Of a stretch of 64,000 nucleotides of DNA, positions 42,301-53,503 are shown piece after piece. The position numbers were made by a program, and so were the translations under genes. The stretch is taken from positions 503,732,348 to 503,796,347 of the forward strand of contig CM054058.1 of assembly GCA_028641055.1 (NCBI GenBank), written 5' to 3'. The notes beneath the pieces were generated by a model, which saw only the letters and a list, made by a program, of their open reading frames with translations, searched no databases and was not told where the DNA came from. The DNA is from Alopecurus myosuroides (Eukaryota > Streptophyta > Magnoliopsida > Poales > Poaceae). How positions within the stretch are numbered: position 1 is the stretch's first letter; each line of letters begins with the position of its first letter.

Positions 42301-43153
42301 CATTGCCTGATATATATATATATATATATATTATCCTAACTATATTGTTGCGTACGCTATTATGCAGATTGAAGATTTGGGAATGCAAAATAAAAAACAT
42401 CTATGATGTTAGGTTCATTGACCCACAAATCATTAATGGACATGTGTTACAAAATCACTTCGAACACGTGGAGAAAGACTTGTACAGGTTTCTTACAAAG
42501 CATCAACTCAAAAGTCATATTCTATTTCCTTACCATTTTGGGTGAGTGTTTCTCTCTTGTGTCCATTCTCTTTTGTTTACTCCATGCATGGTATGTCTAA
42601 TCGATAAGTTACTCCATGCATGTAACGTGTCCGCAGGTTCCACTGGATTCTGCTAAAAATTGAACTTCACACCTCCACGGTTTATATCATGGACTCTATG
42701 GATTCAGATTCAAAGCGTTGGGCCGACATGAGAAAAATGCTGCAAAAGTAATTATTTTCAATCATTTGCGCTCTATATCGATCGGTCTCTTTTGTTCATT
42801 TCCAAATATGCAGTAGCTAATAACTCCCTTGTTCATTTAATTTTCTTTTCCCTGTAGAGTTTGGAGACGGTTCTCAGGAGAAATTGTCGGTGAAGTTAGT
42901 TAATGTGGATAAGCAGCCACCGGGGACCAATCTATGTGGATACTATGTTTGTGAGAACATCCGGAGAGAATCCTCTGAGAGGAAGGCGTCGGATAGCTTG
43001 CGGAAGGCGACGGATAACTTGCGGAGGAAGCTTAGTCCAGAAGCTCGCTTCCGACCAATTCAAGAGGAATTAGCAGGATTTTTCCTTAGGCATGTCATCA
43101 ATCCTAAAGGAGAACACTATACGTCCGACGACGACCAATTCAAGAGGAATTAG
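39381..43153 (+). pseudogene. TNP1-like protein fused to Ulp1 (SUMO-protease-like) domain, broken
   Basis: Second CACTA gene, spread over several exons. Exon 39381-39648 encodes an acidic start (MADDRALALTDQEAEG) and has a TAA before its donor (gag/gtatat). The long exon from 39743 holds the TNP1-like part (KMAEAFRNFKKNLTREYV, WWYRHGG, NAEHGGHVRGKGR), with a stop near 39912, frame loss near 40000 and a shift near 41440 in a Pro-rich stretch; it continues to a stop at 42085. Exons at about 42113-42267, 42368-42541, 42637-42747 and 42858-43153 have consensus gt/ag borders and encode a C48-type cysteine protease: FHWILLKIEL gives His, YIMDSMDSD gives Asp, and PPGTNLCGYYVCEN gives Cys. Ulp1 enzymes remove SUMO. 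Plant CACTA and Mutator-like elements are known to carry Ulp1-like domains. Confidence 0.8.
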
Positions 43154-43172
43154 CAGGATTTTTCCTTATGCA
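43051..43172. repeat. 80-bp tandem duplication at the end of the Ulp1 gene
   Basis: cgaccaattcaagaggaatt starts at 43052 and 43132, each followed by agcaggatttttcctta. The second copy brings in the TAG stop at 43151-43153, so the duplication decides where the frame ends. Shorter aacttgttcgaagttgt repeats follow to 43270. Confidence 0.8.
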
Positions 43173-43468
43173 TCTCCGAGATTGAAACTTGTTCGAAGTT
43201 GTGTATGGTCATCCATCGTAATTGTGTATGGAAACTTGTTCGAAGTTGTATATGGTCACCCGAGATTGAATATATATTATATATTCCTATTGAATTCTTC
43301 TTGTTTGAAATTTCATATGCATGTATATAGTAGCGTAGAATATATATGTGTACTGAAACTTCATCAAAATTAAAATTAAACACAAAATAAAATATAAAAG
43401 AAATAAAACAAAACAAATTAAAAAGAAACCAGGTTTAGGGGGGCTAAAACCCTAAACTTGCGGAGGAG

Positions 43469-43585
43469 GCCTTTAGTCCCGGTTAGCCACGAGAACCGGG
43501 ACTAAAGCTCATCCGCCCCGACGGACTCCTGGCGCCCACGTGGACGGGCCTTTAGTCCCGGTCCGTAAGAGGCGCGACTAAAGGG
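43469..43585. repeat. Right subterminal palindromes of CACTA-2
   Basis: Palindromes at about 43469-43507 (ctttagtcccggtt / aaccgggactaaag) and 43549-43585 (ctttagtcccggtccg / cgcgactaaag). They mark the right end of the element. The expected ctactagtg terminus does not follow, so the end is decayed or deleted. Confidence 0.75.
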
Positions 43586-43838
43586 GGGGCTTATCTCTGT
43601 TGATTGGTTATGTTAAAAACCCAAGCATTACGATGCTTCCACAAGCTCCAGGTAACCAGTATCACTAAGGTATCAAAACTTCGCTTCCTCATATCCCCTT
43701 GGAAGTCATTCCTTCTTGCTTCCCACCACGACTCCAACATTTGCTCGGGCTAGGGTATCTCCAGTGTTGTTAACCATAGCTCACAAGTAGCCCGATGCCA
43801 CACTTCTCTTGCGTATACACATTGGACCAAGATATGGT

Positions 43839-46750
43839 CTACGGTATCCTCTTCCTGGAGACAAACAAAGCAAGCGGCCATACTGTCTTGCAACCCGTGC
43901 CTAAACATTCTATCCGAGGTCCAAAGTTTGCGTTGCAGCGCAAGCCAGGAGAAGATTTTACACTTGAGCGGTGCACGCGCTGTCTAAATCCACTCAGCAG
44001 CACTGAAGCGCTCTCTGCCCTCACAAAGCAAACCGTATGTCTCCTTGGCCGAGTATGTGCCATCTCTCGAGCATGTCCACCTAAAATCGTCAGGTGCAGT
44101 CTCACTGGTACCCACAGTTTCAGCAGCTGCACACTAAGCCCTCGGTCAGGTGGACTCGATAAATCACCAATCCAACCGTTTCCAAGCAACCCTCTCTCAA
44201 CTGTCCTGCAATTCTTCCTCCTGGTACCAACAAGAGCATGTATACCCAGTGCAATTTCCTCAACAATCCGGCCGTTGATCCACCGATCCTTCCAAAAAAA
44301 ATTGTTTTTTCCATTCCCCACCGTGATACGAGCTAGGCTCTGAAAAACCTCCTCGGTGGCTTTCTCATTCAGACGTGGTAGCCCTTGCCAAGGCCGATCC
44401 TTGACTGTCCTCTCTAACCACTCCCAGCGAGTGCGCAATGCAAGGCCCTGCAGCTTCAGGTTCTTAATTCCCAAGCCACAAAAGCAATGTGGCTGACAGA
44501 TCCTGTCCCAAGCCACCAAACACTCCCCTCCATTGACCTTATCCTTGCCTTCCTAGAAGAACGCACACACCCAGCTGTTAAGTTCATCTAGTAGCCAAGC
44601 TGGCGCCTCCGCTATCAGGAGATGGTGCACTGGTCTCGCTGCAACGACAGCCTTGATAAGCACCAGCCATCTTGCCCTGGCCATCAGCCCACTCTGCCAG
44701 GCGGGTAAAAACTCAATCTCCTTGTCAAGCATGGGTTGCCATTCCCGTCTAGTAAGCGGTCTCAATGCAAGCTGCAGGCCTAAGTACGTGATGGGGAAGT
44801 GGGCAACTTACAATGCAGCAAGCTATGCACCATCTGTTCATCGATCTCTGAACCTCGAATGATCGTAGCCGTGGTCTTGCTCATGTTGATCAACAGCCCG
44901 GAGGCTCCTCCAAATACTCTCAGGATCTCCTGGGTGGCAAGAAGATCCTCACCGGTAGGTTTGCAGAAAAGCACTACATCATCTGCGAACGCCGACATTC
45001 GTTGTAGGGGGGTGACGCCACTCAATGGTTCGAGAACCGTGCTCCTAGTTGCTTTATCAATGAGCACTGTCAGTACCTCCATGGCAATAACAAAGAAGGC
45101 AGGTGAGCTTGGATCCCCCTGCCTGAGGCCGCGTGCGTGTTTGAACGACTTCCCTGGCCTCCTGTTAACCACCACCTTGGTGGATGCCGTATACATCAGC
45201 ACTGCCATCCTCTTCAACCAACTTTCGCTAAAACCCATGTGCCTCAGCACCTCAAACAAAAAGCTCCAGGACAGCAAGCCAAAAGCGCAGGAGATATCAA
45301 GCTTGAGAAGAACCGTCGGCTTCTTCCTCCCGTTGATTTTCCTCGCAACTTGCCGCGGCAGAAGAAAATTGTCGTGCAAACTTTTGTTCTTGATGAATAC
45401 CGACCGATTGGCGTTCGCAATCTTTCCCATGATCGGTCGCAAGCGATTCGCCAAGATTTTCGAACAGAACTTGGAGAAACTATGGGTCAAACTGATCGGT
45501 CGAAAATCTCCTGCCTCAATTGCCTCTTGCTTCTTGGGGATAAGAGTGATGAGGGCCTTGTTGAGCCGCCCAACCCCCTCCTATCCCCTGCAAACCACTT
45601 ATGTGCCGCTGCCATGATGTCCTCTTTGATCACCGACCATGCTCTTTGGTAGAAGCAACCAATAAACCTGTCCGGTCCGGGCGCGCGATCCGATGGCATA
45701 TCCTTAATCACATCCCAGACTTCTTCCTCCGTGAGTGCCCTATCCAGCTCGACAAGATCAAAGAGTGGTAACCCCAACTCTGCAAGGTCCAAAGTGAAGT
45801 CCTGTGTGTGAATTCTCCCTAGCAGGTTCTTGTAAGCTCTGAAAAACGCTTCCTCTTTACTTTCTTGGCTAGTGTGTATCTCCTCATTCACCTTGACAGC
45901 GGTGACAAAATTCCTCGTGCGTCTACCATTTGCCACAGCGTGGAAAAATTTGGTATTGGCATCACCGTCGCGCAACCAACGGACCCTAGATCTTTGCCTT
46001 GCGGTCGTTCGTTCCAGAGAGGCAAGACCCAACACTCGATGTTTCAGGGCTCTATGCAACCACCTCTCTCCTTCAGACAGCCCATGTTTCTCTTGGGACG
46101 CATCGAACCGTAAGATCACAATATGGGCCATTGCCATCTGAAGTTTGACATTCCCGATTTTTTCTGACCCCACGCCTGCAAATGGGTCGCTGACGCTCTA
46201 AACAACTCATGTAGCCTCATGAATGGATCCACGATGGTTCTGTCGCAATTCCAAACCTCGTCATCATGGACCTATCAAGAGGGCCAGAGCTCTTCTCCGC
46301 GGCACTAAGGATCGTTTTGTAGTACCCAACTCCTAGCCATGGCCTGGTACACAGTGCACAGCGCTCAGCAAGTTCCTGCAAGAAGGCCACCTTCTCCTCC
46401 GTACTCTGAGGCCCATAGACGCCAGTGATCCACCAAGCGTTGCCATCCAGTATATGGACCCTCGCCCGTGACTGCATACGTGTCAAGCACTATGTTGGTT
46501 ATGCTCAGCGCGGTGGAGTCCCAAGCAAGAAGAATTCCTCCTCTGGTTCCAACCGCGGGTAGGAAAGCGAACTCATCGAAAGAGGGTCCAAGACATTGAG
46601 CCACGGTGTAACGATCAATCACTTCCATTTTAGTCTTCTGGATACAAACAAGGTTTACGTGGACCATATCCTAGAACTTCCTCACAGAATCTCTCTTCGC
46701 CGGGTCATTCAAAACCCGGGTGTTCCAACTCCCAACCTCTGTTGTGTTAT
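43839..46750 (-). pseudogene. LINE-C ORF2: endonuclease, RT, zinc-binding domain
   Basis: ORF2 in several frames. The endonuclease part lies in 46217-46667 (CIQKTKM in the QETK position, RGGILLAWDS). The RT is split: APGPDRFIGCFYQ in 45487-46173, then LKLDISCAFGLLSW, GLRQGDPSSPAFF and the catalytic FADDVVLF near 44980 in 44780-45490. A zf-RVT-like C terminus is in 43839-44519. Catalytic Asp residues remain, but the FxDxxxAF block has changed to DISCAFGLL. At least four frameshifts or stops break the gene. No RNase H is visible before the 3' end. Confidence 0.85.
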
Positions 46751-46797
46751 CCATAAACTGATAACACTACCACTCCGAATGTGTAACGCAACGTCCC

Positions 46798-49218
46798 CTA
46801 CACCGAAATGTCCTCCGATGCGAAATCAACAGGAGTGGCTTCGGATAGTGGCAAGCTCTTGCCAAAGACTGCCGCAAGCACACGCAGCTGTTGTTCACGC
46901 AGTGGGGAAGCATCAAACAGTTCCCCAAACTCGCGCATCTGTTCCTCACTCACGGGCATGCACGGCTTCAAAATGCCCAATGCCTTTAGCAGGGTTGCAT
47001 CTGCGGTAGAGACCTTCCTAGGCCTCCTGCCAGTAGTGGACACCGTGGTCGACGAGCGCCTCGTCACCCGCGGCGTGCAAGGATCCTGTCCTTGCACAAG
47101 ATTTGCTTCCTCCATCTCCTTGAGCAGCGGTGGTGCAAGTGTCTTAAGAATGGACGCGCAGAATGCACGAAGTTTGGTCGTCGCCCCGTCCATCACTGGC
47201 TCTACACACGTAGCCTCACAACCGCGTGCCGAGTCTGCAATCTGCATACAACTGGTAGGCCCCTCGTAGGATTGGTTGTGGCCAACTGAAAACACCAACT
47301 CGTCCGTGCCCTCTCTAGCCCGTGGGTTTACCTCCCCGCATGCAGGCCTTGGGCTCAAAGCAGAGACCCCATCGGAGAGAGACACCTGGAAGAAGCGGTC
47401 CTCCAAGCCCACCTCAAGCTCCTGTTCCAGTGGGTCCCCTACAGGCCTCTTCCTCCCCACCAGCTGGGATGAGGCAGTTTCCTCGGGATCCCTTGTACGG
47501 AACTTCCGTCGTCTTGCGGCGCCGCCACCTAGGTAGATTGGTTCCGATCCTCCAGCGCTTCTTCTATCGAACCCTCCTGCAACGCGTGGTAGGGCACGAT
47601 CTCTGTTCCCACCAAATCCACCAAAACGCCAGCCGTTGCAGTACTGGCCACCACCAACGGCTCCAAGGCTGGGTGCTCGACTGACCTCTGCCATTCGGGC
47701 GGACCACCTCCACCAGGGCAGCTTTGTCAGGGGAGACCATTTGTATGGTAGTGCCAGCCCCCTCTGCCACCACTGGCTCCTTGTTTGAATTGCGTAGACA
47801 CCACACAGGACGTGTTGACTGGGTCTTCGCTTTCGGCACGTGATGACACACCACCGTCTCTACGGGTGAGAGCCTCCAGTCCGACAACCCCGCCGCCGCC
47901 GCCCAGAACGGTGGGCCACCGGAACTTCCCTGACCACCGCCACCGCTGCCGCGCCTCTGGTCCGGGACACCTCGTTGCCAAGGCAGCCGGCGAGACATGC
48001 GCATCACATCTTGCGCGCTCGGCGGTCTCGGCAAGCCACTTTGGTCACTCCCCGATGAGCCAGCCACCACCCAGGCGTCCTCACGGCTGATCTCCTCATC
48101 TACGCTATCGACATGAATCAAAACCTTGTACCTCAATGTATCCAGCTTAATCCTCGCGTCTTCCGGCAGCGCAACTTGCAAGCCCATGCCCTCCTCTGGC
48201 TCCGGAACCACCAGAGTCCGCGCCACCGGAGTCCTCGCCGGGTCCTCCGACCAGGCCGACAAGCGCAGAACTGCGAGGTTGGGACGAGCGTGTCGACGGC
48301 GCACGAGGTGCCCAGGAGATCCTCGACGACTTCCCGCTCCCAAACGTGCGGCGGCACGCCCTCGATCACCAGGTTGACGCGGGTGCACATCGGCACCCAC
48401 TCGGGCTGGCATTGATGGTTCCATGGTCGGAAGTGCAGAGTAACACCGGCGTGCTCGATTAGCGGCCTTGCCATGATTGTATTCCTGGGCGCATCGGTGG
48501 CGAGAACCACCAAGAAGTCCTCCGGCTGGAAAGAGTGAACCGTAAACTGGCCTGCAGGGATGCTGCGGCAACTCACCAGGGCCTCGTGGACTTGCGCACA
48601 GGTGACTGACGGCCGGCGTCCACCCACGGTGACCACCACCACGAACCGCAACCTTCTCTCGATCTCGTTGATGTGCGCCGAACGTCGAACGATGCACAGA
48701 TCCTCGGGGCAGTCCTCACTCAGCAACTCCTGCCGCGGCGCCACCGTCCTCCCTGGGGACATCGCCGGCCAAGCCTACTCCTGGAAGCGTTCGGTTGGGG
48801 GGGAAGGGGCGGCCTGCCTCCGCGGGTGGTTGGGGTCCCGGATACCCAAGGCTGGCTGGCCCGCTGCATGTCCTTGCAGCGGGGAACTCGAGCAAAGGCG
48901 AGACTGCTTGATTAGGGCCTCACGGCGGAGCTCCTCCTCCGTTGCCAAAGCAGGGCTTCTCGGCCTCTTGCAATCCACCGCAAAGTGACCCTCAATCCCG
49001 CACGGCAAGCAAACCACCTTGTTTTTGCAATCCTTCTTGAAGTGGTCCGCCTGAAAACACAAACCACTCATGCCCGGCGAGGTCAGCGTGAGTCCACTCC
49101 TGGGCTCACGGGAGGCGAGGAGTCCGTCGTTAGGCCCATGCCTGACACCGCCAGGAGCTCGCCGCTCCGGCCAGCACCCGAGGCAGCAGACGCAGGACTT
49201 GCGGGGATTCCGGCCATG
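46798..49218 (-). pseudogene. LINE-C ORF1, zinc knuckles, frameshifted
   Basis: RNA-binding ORF1 of an L1-type LINE. A likely start is ATG 49218 (MAGIPASPAS). Near 48990-49060 two knuckles follow: a damaged one (LCFQADHFKKDC, missing the second Cys) and an intact one (CLPCGIEGHFAVDC). A DUF4283-like stretch continues in 48133-48762 (HSFQPEDFLVVLAT, HFRPWNHQCQPEW). The C-terminal part is in 46798-47694. The pieces lie in at least three frames. ORF1 ends close to the start of ORF2. Confidence 0.75.
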
Positions 49219-49712
49219 GAAGGGGGAGGGGGAGGGGGAGGGTGAGCAATTTAAGCATTCCCCTCTCAGTTAGCAAATTGTCACCTTCCTCTCGATTTAA
49301 GCATGCCCCTCCTGTGCTCGGCTAGCTCGCTCCTGTTGCTTCAGCCCATGAGTTTGTTGTGATCGATTCGGTGACAAACCCGTTCTTTCATTCATGCACC
49401 TAGCTAAGCTTGGATGTTTCTACTTAACTCGGGTGGGTCCGTTCATTCAACCCATTCTAGCTGTTCATTCGGCACTCACACACATGCCTACCTACCAAAC
49501 ATACATACTCTTCGATTCTTCTTAATTTCTTCGGGCCCATTTGGCATGCATGTGAGTACATGGGACACACACATTCACCTCGCAAACAAGATTAAGAATG
49601 CGACCGAGGGAAATTTCACCGGATACTTCGCCTTAGCTATTTTGATTAGTGGCTAATTTAGTTAGCTGGTAAAGATGCTAGTATCTCTTCAGTGAACACC
49701 AATTAGGTTGTA

Positions 49713-49836
49713 CTCCCTCCTTCCCAAATTAGATGTCATGGATAGTTAAAATCTTGGATGTATCCATACACTAAAGTATGTCTAGATGCATCCATATTTT
49801 GACAAATCTATGACAACTAATTTCGGACGTAGGGAG
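49713..49836. mobile_element. Stowaway MITE with TA duplication
   Basis: 124 bp with terminal inverted repeats ctccctccttcccaaatta and its counterpart taatttcggacgtagggag, flanked by TA (49711-49712; 49837-49838). Segment I at 6800 shows the empty site: gtactatacgctatc against gta[MITE]ctaaacaccatc. Stowaway elements are moved by Tc1/mariner transposases. Confidence 0.92.
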
Positions 49837-49942
49837 TACTAAACACCATCTTAGCTAGAGCAACCGTGATTTCGGGACCAAGTACAAAAGAAATACATAT
49901 CATCAATAGATCTCCAAGTCCACTGGTATATGTAACACACAT

Positions 49943-51368
49943 CACGGCGAAAACGTCCTAGTCGCCCCCACCCCCCGCGGGCGACGCAGGGCAAATCCTA
50001 GCTCCCCCCCCCCGACACCGGTCCTCCCCTCCCGTCTCCCCTATCGCCGCCGCCGGCGAGATCCGCCGGGGAAACTCCTGGACGGTGCCGGCGGCGGCTG
50101 CCCTCTTCTACCCGGCGGTTTCCTTCCTGTGCGTGGACGGGACGGTAGGCGACGGTGCGCTGCGGGGTCGGGCCTCTTCCTCGGGGGCGAGGCGGTGTGG
50201 TGGCGGGTGTCTGGCGGCGGGGAGGGCTTCGGGGCTGGCCAGCTCGCCGCGCGTCGACGCCACGATGCGGGGGTTGGTCGCCGCGTCGGGCGCCTGGGCG
50301 GGCCCGATCTGGGCCATTCGACTCCTTCTTCGACGGGGCTGGAGCTGAGGGAGGGCACCTCCAGCCGGACGGTGCGGCTTGCTTGCGTGGCTGGGAGGCA
50401 GCGATTTGGTTGGAGCTCCTTTTCCTCAAGCATGCTCCAGGCCCGGTGCGGTTGTAGTCTCCCATGGTATCCCTCTTTGACAGACAAGGCTTGCGCGGTG
50501 AGGATGGTGTTGGTAGGGGTGACGGTGGACCTGCAGGTGGATGGTGACGACAGCCTTGGCGCTGCAGCGCGGCGGCGGGGCTAGTCGGGTCTGATCTGGC
50601 CGGATCTTCGATCTGGCTGATCTTGGGCTGATAGGCTCTGCTGCTGCGTCCGGTCGGGGACCGTCTTTGACGGTGGAGGTCGGCGGATCGACTCCGATTG
50701 GCTGTTGACACCGGACACAAGGGGTTGGATTGGTTGCCTTCTACCTCACCTGATTCGTTGGACTCACGGTGTTGTGCTTCCATCTCTGTGGGGTTGAGGT
50801 TGTGGAAGCCGGGGCGGCGGCCCTGGAAGGTGGACTGCGCGGGCGTCTCTGCGACGAGCGACGTGGCGGTGGTGATGGTATTTCCCCTTGGCCGTGTGGA
50901 TGGCGAGGAGCGGGCAGCGGGGGTTCCTGGTGTTGGTGGCAACAACTCACAGATCGTGTTTGGGAGGCCTTTATCGGGGTTGACGGGAGTTTCGAGGTTC
51001 CGGACGTTGCGCGTAGGTTTTGTCGAGCGAAAGCTCTGCGCTCAGGCCCCAATGGCGGCGATGCCCGAGGGTATCGTTACCCTATTGGGGGCGCTACTGT
51101 GGTTACCTTCGCCACGTTAGGGCTCCGGGTGAAAACCCTAGACTAGCTGGTCTCGACGAAGGCGACGTTCTACGCCGTTACCCTCTTGAGGGTGTTGTCG
51201 TGGAGCCCCGGGATTCGAACTCGCTCCGGTAACCTCGGTGGCAAGTTTGTATTTTCTTGTTTTTTCTTTTTCCTATCATTGATCTGCCTTGTAAGGGTTA
51301 CCCCTCATCACTTTGTATCGGTTCGGCCGTTGGGCTTTATTTATAAAGCGGGGCGAAATCCTGTTTCG
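49943..51368 (+). mobile_element. Non-autonomous LINE-derived element, 12-bp TSD
   Basis: Exact tgtaacacacat copies flank it (49931-49942; 51369-51380), and segment I (6894-6906) has the uninterrupted site. The 5' part is GC-rich with gggcgacgcagggc and ccggggaaactcctggacgg; the 3' end reads ggctttatttataaagcggg then gcgaaatcc, a tail block I associate with grass LINEs. No domain-bearing frame exists, so it depended on another LINE. Frames up to 315 codons on both strands reflect high GC. Confidence 0.75.
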
Positions 51369-52080
51369 TGTAACACACATTTGACCAAGAAAATGTCGGA
51401 TGTCAATGATTCGGTGACAAGATCCTCTTAGACACCATGTATCCTCTAGATTTTTCTGTCTCAATATACCTATTCACAAACTTGAAACCTACCTTATCTC
51501 GCTAATTTAGAGATTTCTACAAAGTACCTAATAGTACTCATAAAGACATATACACTATTTTCATGAAGTGAAAAAAAAAACCAGTTAAGACATGCGATTT
51601 TCCTTTTTTTTTCCTTTTTCCCTCATATTTGAGAGGGTTTGGTTTAATGTCTTTTCCATGTGCAATACATTAAATTATAAATGTTATTTTGTTATAAATA
51701 TTTAATATGTTGCGCATCATATTAGCTACATGAATCAGTAAAAAAAGAGGTTACAACAACTTATAAACAAGTTGAAAAGTTCAGTATAAAAATATTTATA
51801 CGTGAAATCAAGACATCATGCCGGCAAACCCATTTATAGTCTTGTGTCATTTTGACAAATCCAAATAAGATGTGTCGTTTTGTCATATAATCTCCCTTGG
51901 AACAATAATTGTCTAGTGACAGTTGGATTGTGGCAACGACCTGAGCTTCCATCTCCATCGCCCATTATGACTAAAGTGTTATATTTCCATCCATGTCTTG
52001 TCTGAATGTTTAGTCTTGAAAGTGATGAGGTATGGCATTCGTCGACATCTTACTGTCATTGCTGAGTCCAGCGCTGTCGC

Positions 52081-52230
52081 AGATCGATCTCCGCCGCTTC
52101 TGCAGACGAGGATGGATTCAAAGACGTTGTTCTGGGGGTCCTTCCTAGGCGTGGTAGATCGATCTCCACCGCTTCTGCAGACGAGGATGGGTTCAAAGAC
52201 GTTGTTCTGGGGGTCCTTCCTAGACGTGGT
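52081..52230. repeat. 75-bp tandem duplication
   Basis: agatcgatctcc(g/a)ccgcttc starts at 52081 and 52156. The duplication keeps a frame open on the plus strand (25-residue repeat, SPPLLQTRM) and on the minus strand, but neither frame is conserved in segment I. Confidence 0.85.
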
Positions 52231-52980
52231 CCTCCTAGTAGAAGGAAACATCGGTGATATGTCCCCTCTCTTTAGGGCTTGACTCTACAAGGTTGGTATA
52301 TGCGTTAGTCGGGTGACATGTCTAATTTGTAGGCCAACACACTCGAGCAATGTTGATGTCACCCTATTATTTGTAGGCCAAATGACGACGAGGTGCTAAG
52401 TGTACATCTGAGATTGCTTGTCCACCCGATGTGATGAGTTGCAATGATGTAGGCATGATCAGTGTTTTACTTCAACAAAATTATGTCTTGTTGATCATAT
52501 GCATCCTCCAGCAAGAGAACATCCGGAAATGTGATTTTTTTTCCTATTTTTTTCTCACATCTGAGATGATTTGGTTCAAATATCGTCTCCATGTGAAATG
52601 CATTAGAAAATAATGCAACTTCAATTAAAAAAATATATTTATTTTTTGCATAGCATATTAGCTATGACAATGATATGAAAAAATTATATCTATTTTTTGC
52701 ATATGTAAGGTTTACCCTCAACCAAAGGGAAAGAGAAGGGAATAACTTAGAATTTTGCCAACTATATATAAATCTCCTGAGCAATCCATGTACTTAACGT
52801 ACTTCTCAAATGTTGTATACATATTGACTGAAATGCCCTTTACACGCTTCATGATTCTGTGTCGTACAATTAACATGTCGAATAACTTACAACCCCGATC
52901 TCTCTGAATTAGGTGCTTGTACCGGATCGGCGGTGCGATTTCTTCTTACTAGGAATATTGATACTGCCTCTCTTCCAAAG

Positions 52981-53503
52981 CAGTAGTGTACTTGCTGATG
53001 CCTCCCTGCCTCAGTGGCAACAGCTGTGCATATATTTTAACTAGTGCAAAATTTGAGCAATGTATCAAATTTTGCATGGTATTCATTAACCCTGCCTCTG
53101 TTCTCTAGTTGGATTATCAAGCGAAAGTAGGCTTGTATTTTCCGATTTGAGAGCTAGGCGTTGCATAGTTTTCAGTAGAACATGCACTATAACTTAGCGG
53201 TCCCACAAGAGTTCTCAAAACAAAATAAAAAAATCAGGCCCAAAAAAAGGTTCCTTCGCATCCGGACATTGCCGTGTGGGACTGCTTTTATGGTTTTCTT
53301 CGTTCTGTGATCTTATTTTCCTTGTTGGTAATTCCGTGCTGATCGAATATAGTCATGTCAGTGTCAGGACGTTTGCTTACTTTTACAGCAGTACTACCGG
53401 TGACGTTGTTGGAGCCGAGGAAACGGAGGCCGGGGTGGAGCCGAGTAAGTCATCGCCGACGAACTCGGCATCAAAACAGACGACCGGCCGCGACGTTGCC
53501 AGA
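52981..53503. other. Unassigned spacer
   Basis: No gene, repeat or element that I can name. The last 150 bp become GC-rich and merge with the antisense gene fragment that follows. Confidence 0.4.

Larger units (their letters stand above)
31922..43590 (+). mobile_element. CACTA-2, En/Spm-type transposon nested in LINE-C
   Basis: The left end, cataggtagaaaataggcc, is a decayed CACTAGTAGAAAATAGG-type terminus. No matching right terminus is seen; the right limit is placed just after the last palindrome (43585), where LINE-C sequence resumes. Internal order: left palindromes, tnp2, two tandem arrays, an intact 181-codon ORF with its own promoter, a 62-bp array, palindromes with a TATA box, a TNP1-Ulp1 gene, right palindromes. 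Palindrome cores are GTCGCGGTTGG / GTCCCGGTTGG, unlike the GCCCCGG cores of CACTA-1, so the two belong to different families. Confidence 0.8.
31832..49269 (-). mobile_element. LINE-C, L1-type, interrupted by CACTA-2
   Basis: Flanked by ttagcagattgtc (31819-31831) and ttagcaaattgtc (49270-49282), a 13-bp target duplication with one mismatch. The T-run at 31832-31837 is the poly(A) side, so the element points left. Its 3' end (31832-31921) is separated from the rest (about 43591-49269) by CACTA-2. Without CACTA-2 it is about 5.8 kb and holds ORF1 and ORF2. A (ggaggg)n run near 49225-49245 lies at the 5' end. Segment I shows the near-empty site at about 6333. Confidence 0.8.
49283..52980. other. 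Low-copy segment II, part 3
   Basis: Counterpart of 6345 to about 8450 in segment I: ccttcctctcgatttaagc, gagtttgttgtgatcgatt, gattagtggctaatttag, gtgaacaccaattaggt, tccatgtgcaatacattaaa, gatcggcggtgcgatttctt. It contains the Stowaway MITE and the LINE-derived element, absent from segment I. Only one copy of the 1.42-kb unit is present, rearranged in the middle. No gene supported. Confidence 0.7.

Noticed and set aside
44799..45652. Plus-strand frames of 171-272 codons
   Set aside because: They are shadows of the LINE-C reverse transcriptase on the opposite strand, where RT motifs are clear.
49998..50945. 315-codon Pro/Ser/Arg-rich minus-strand frame
   Set aside because: It lies antisense in the GC-rich LINE-derived element, has no domain, and both strands have long frames there because stops are rare at such GC content.
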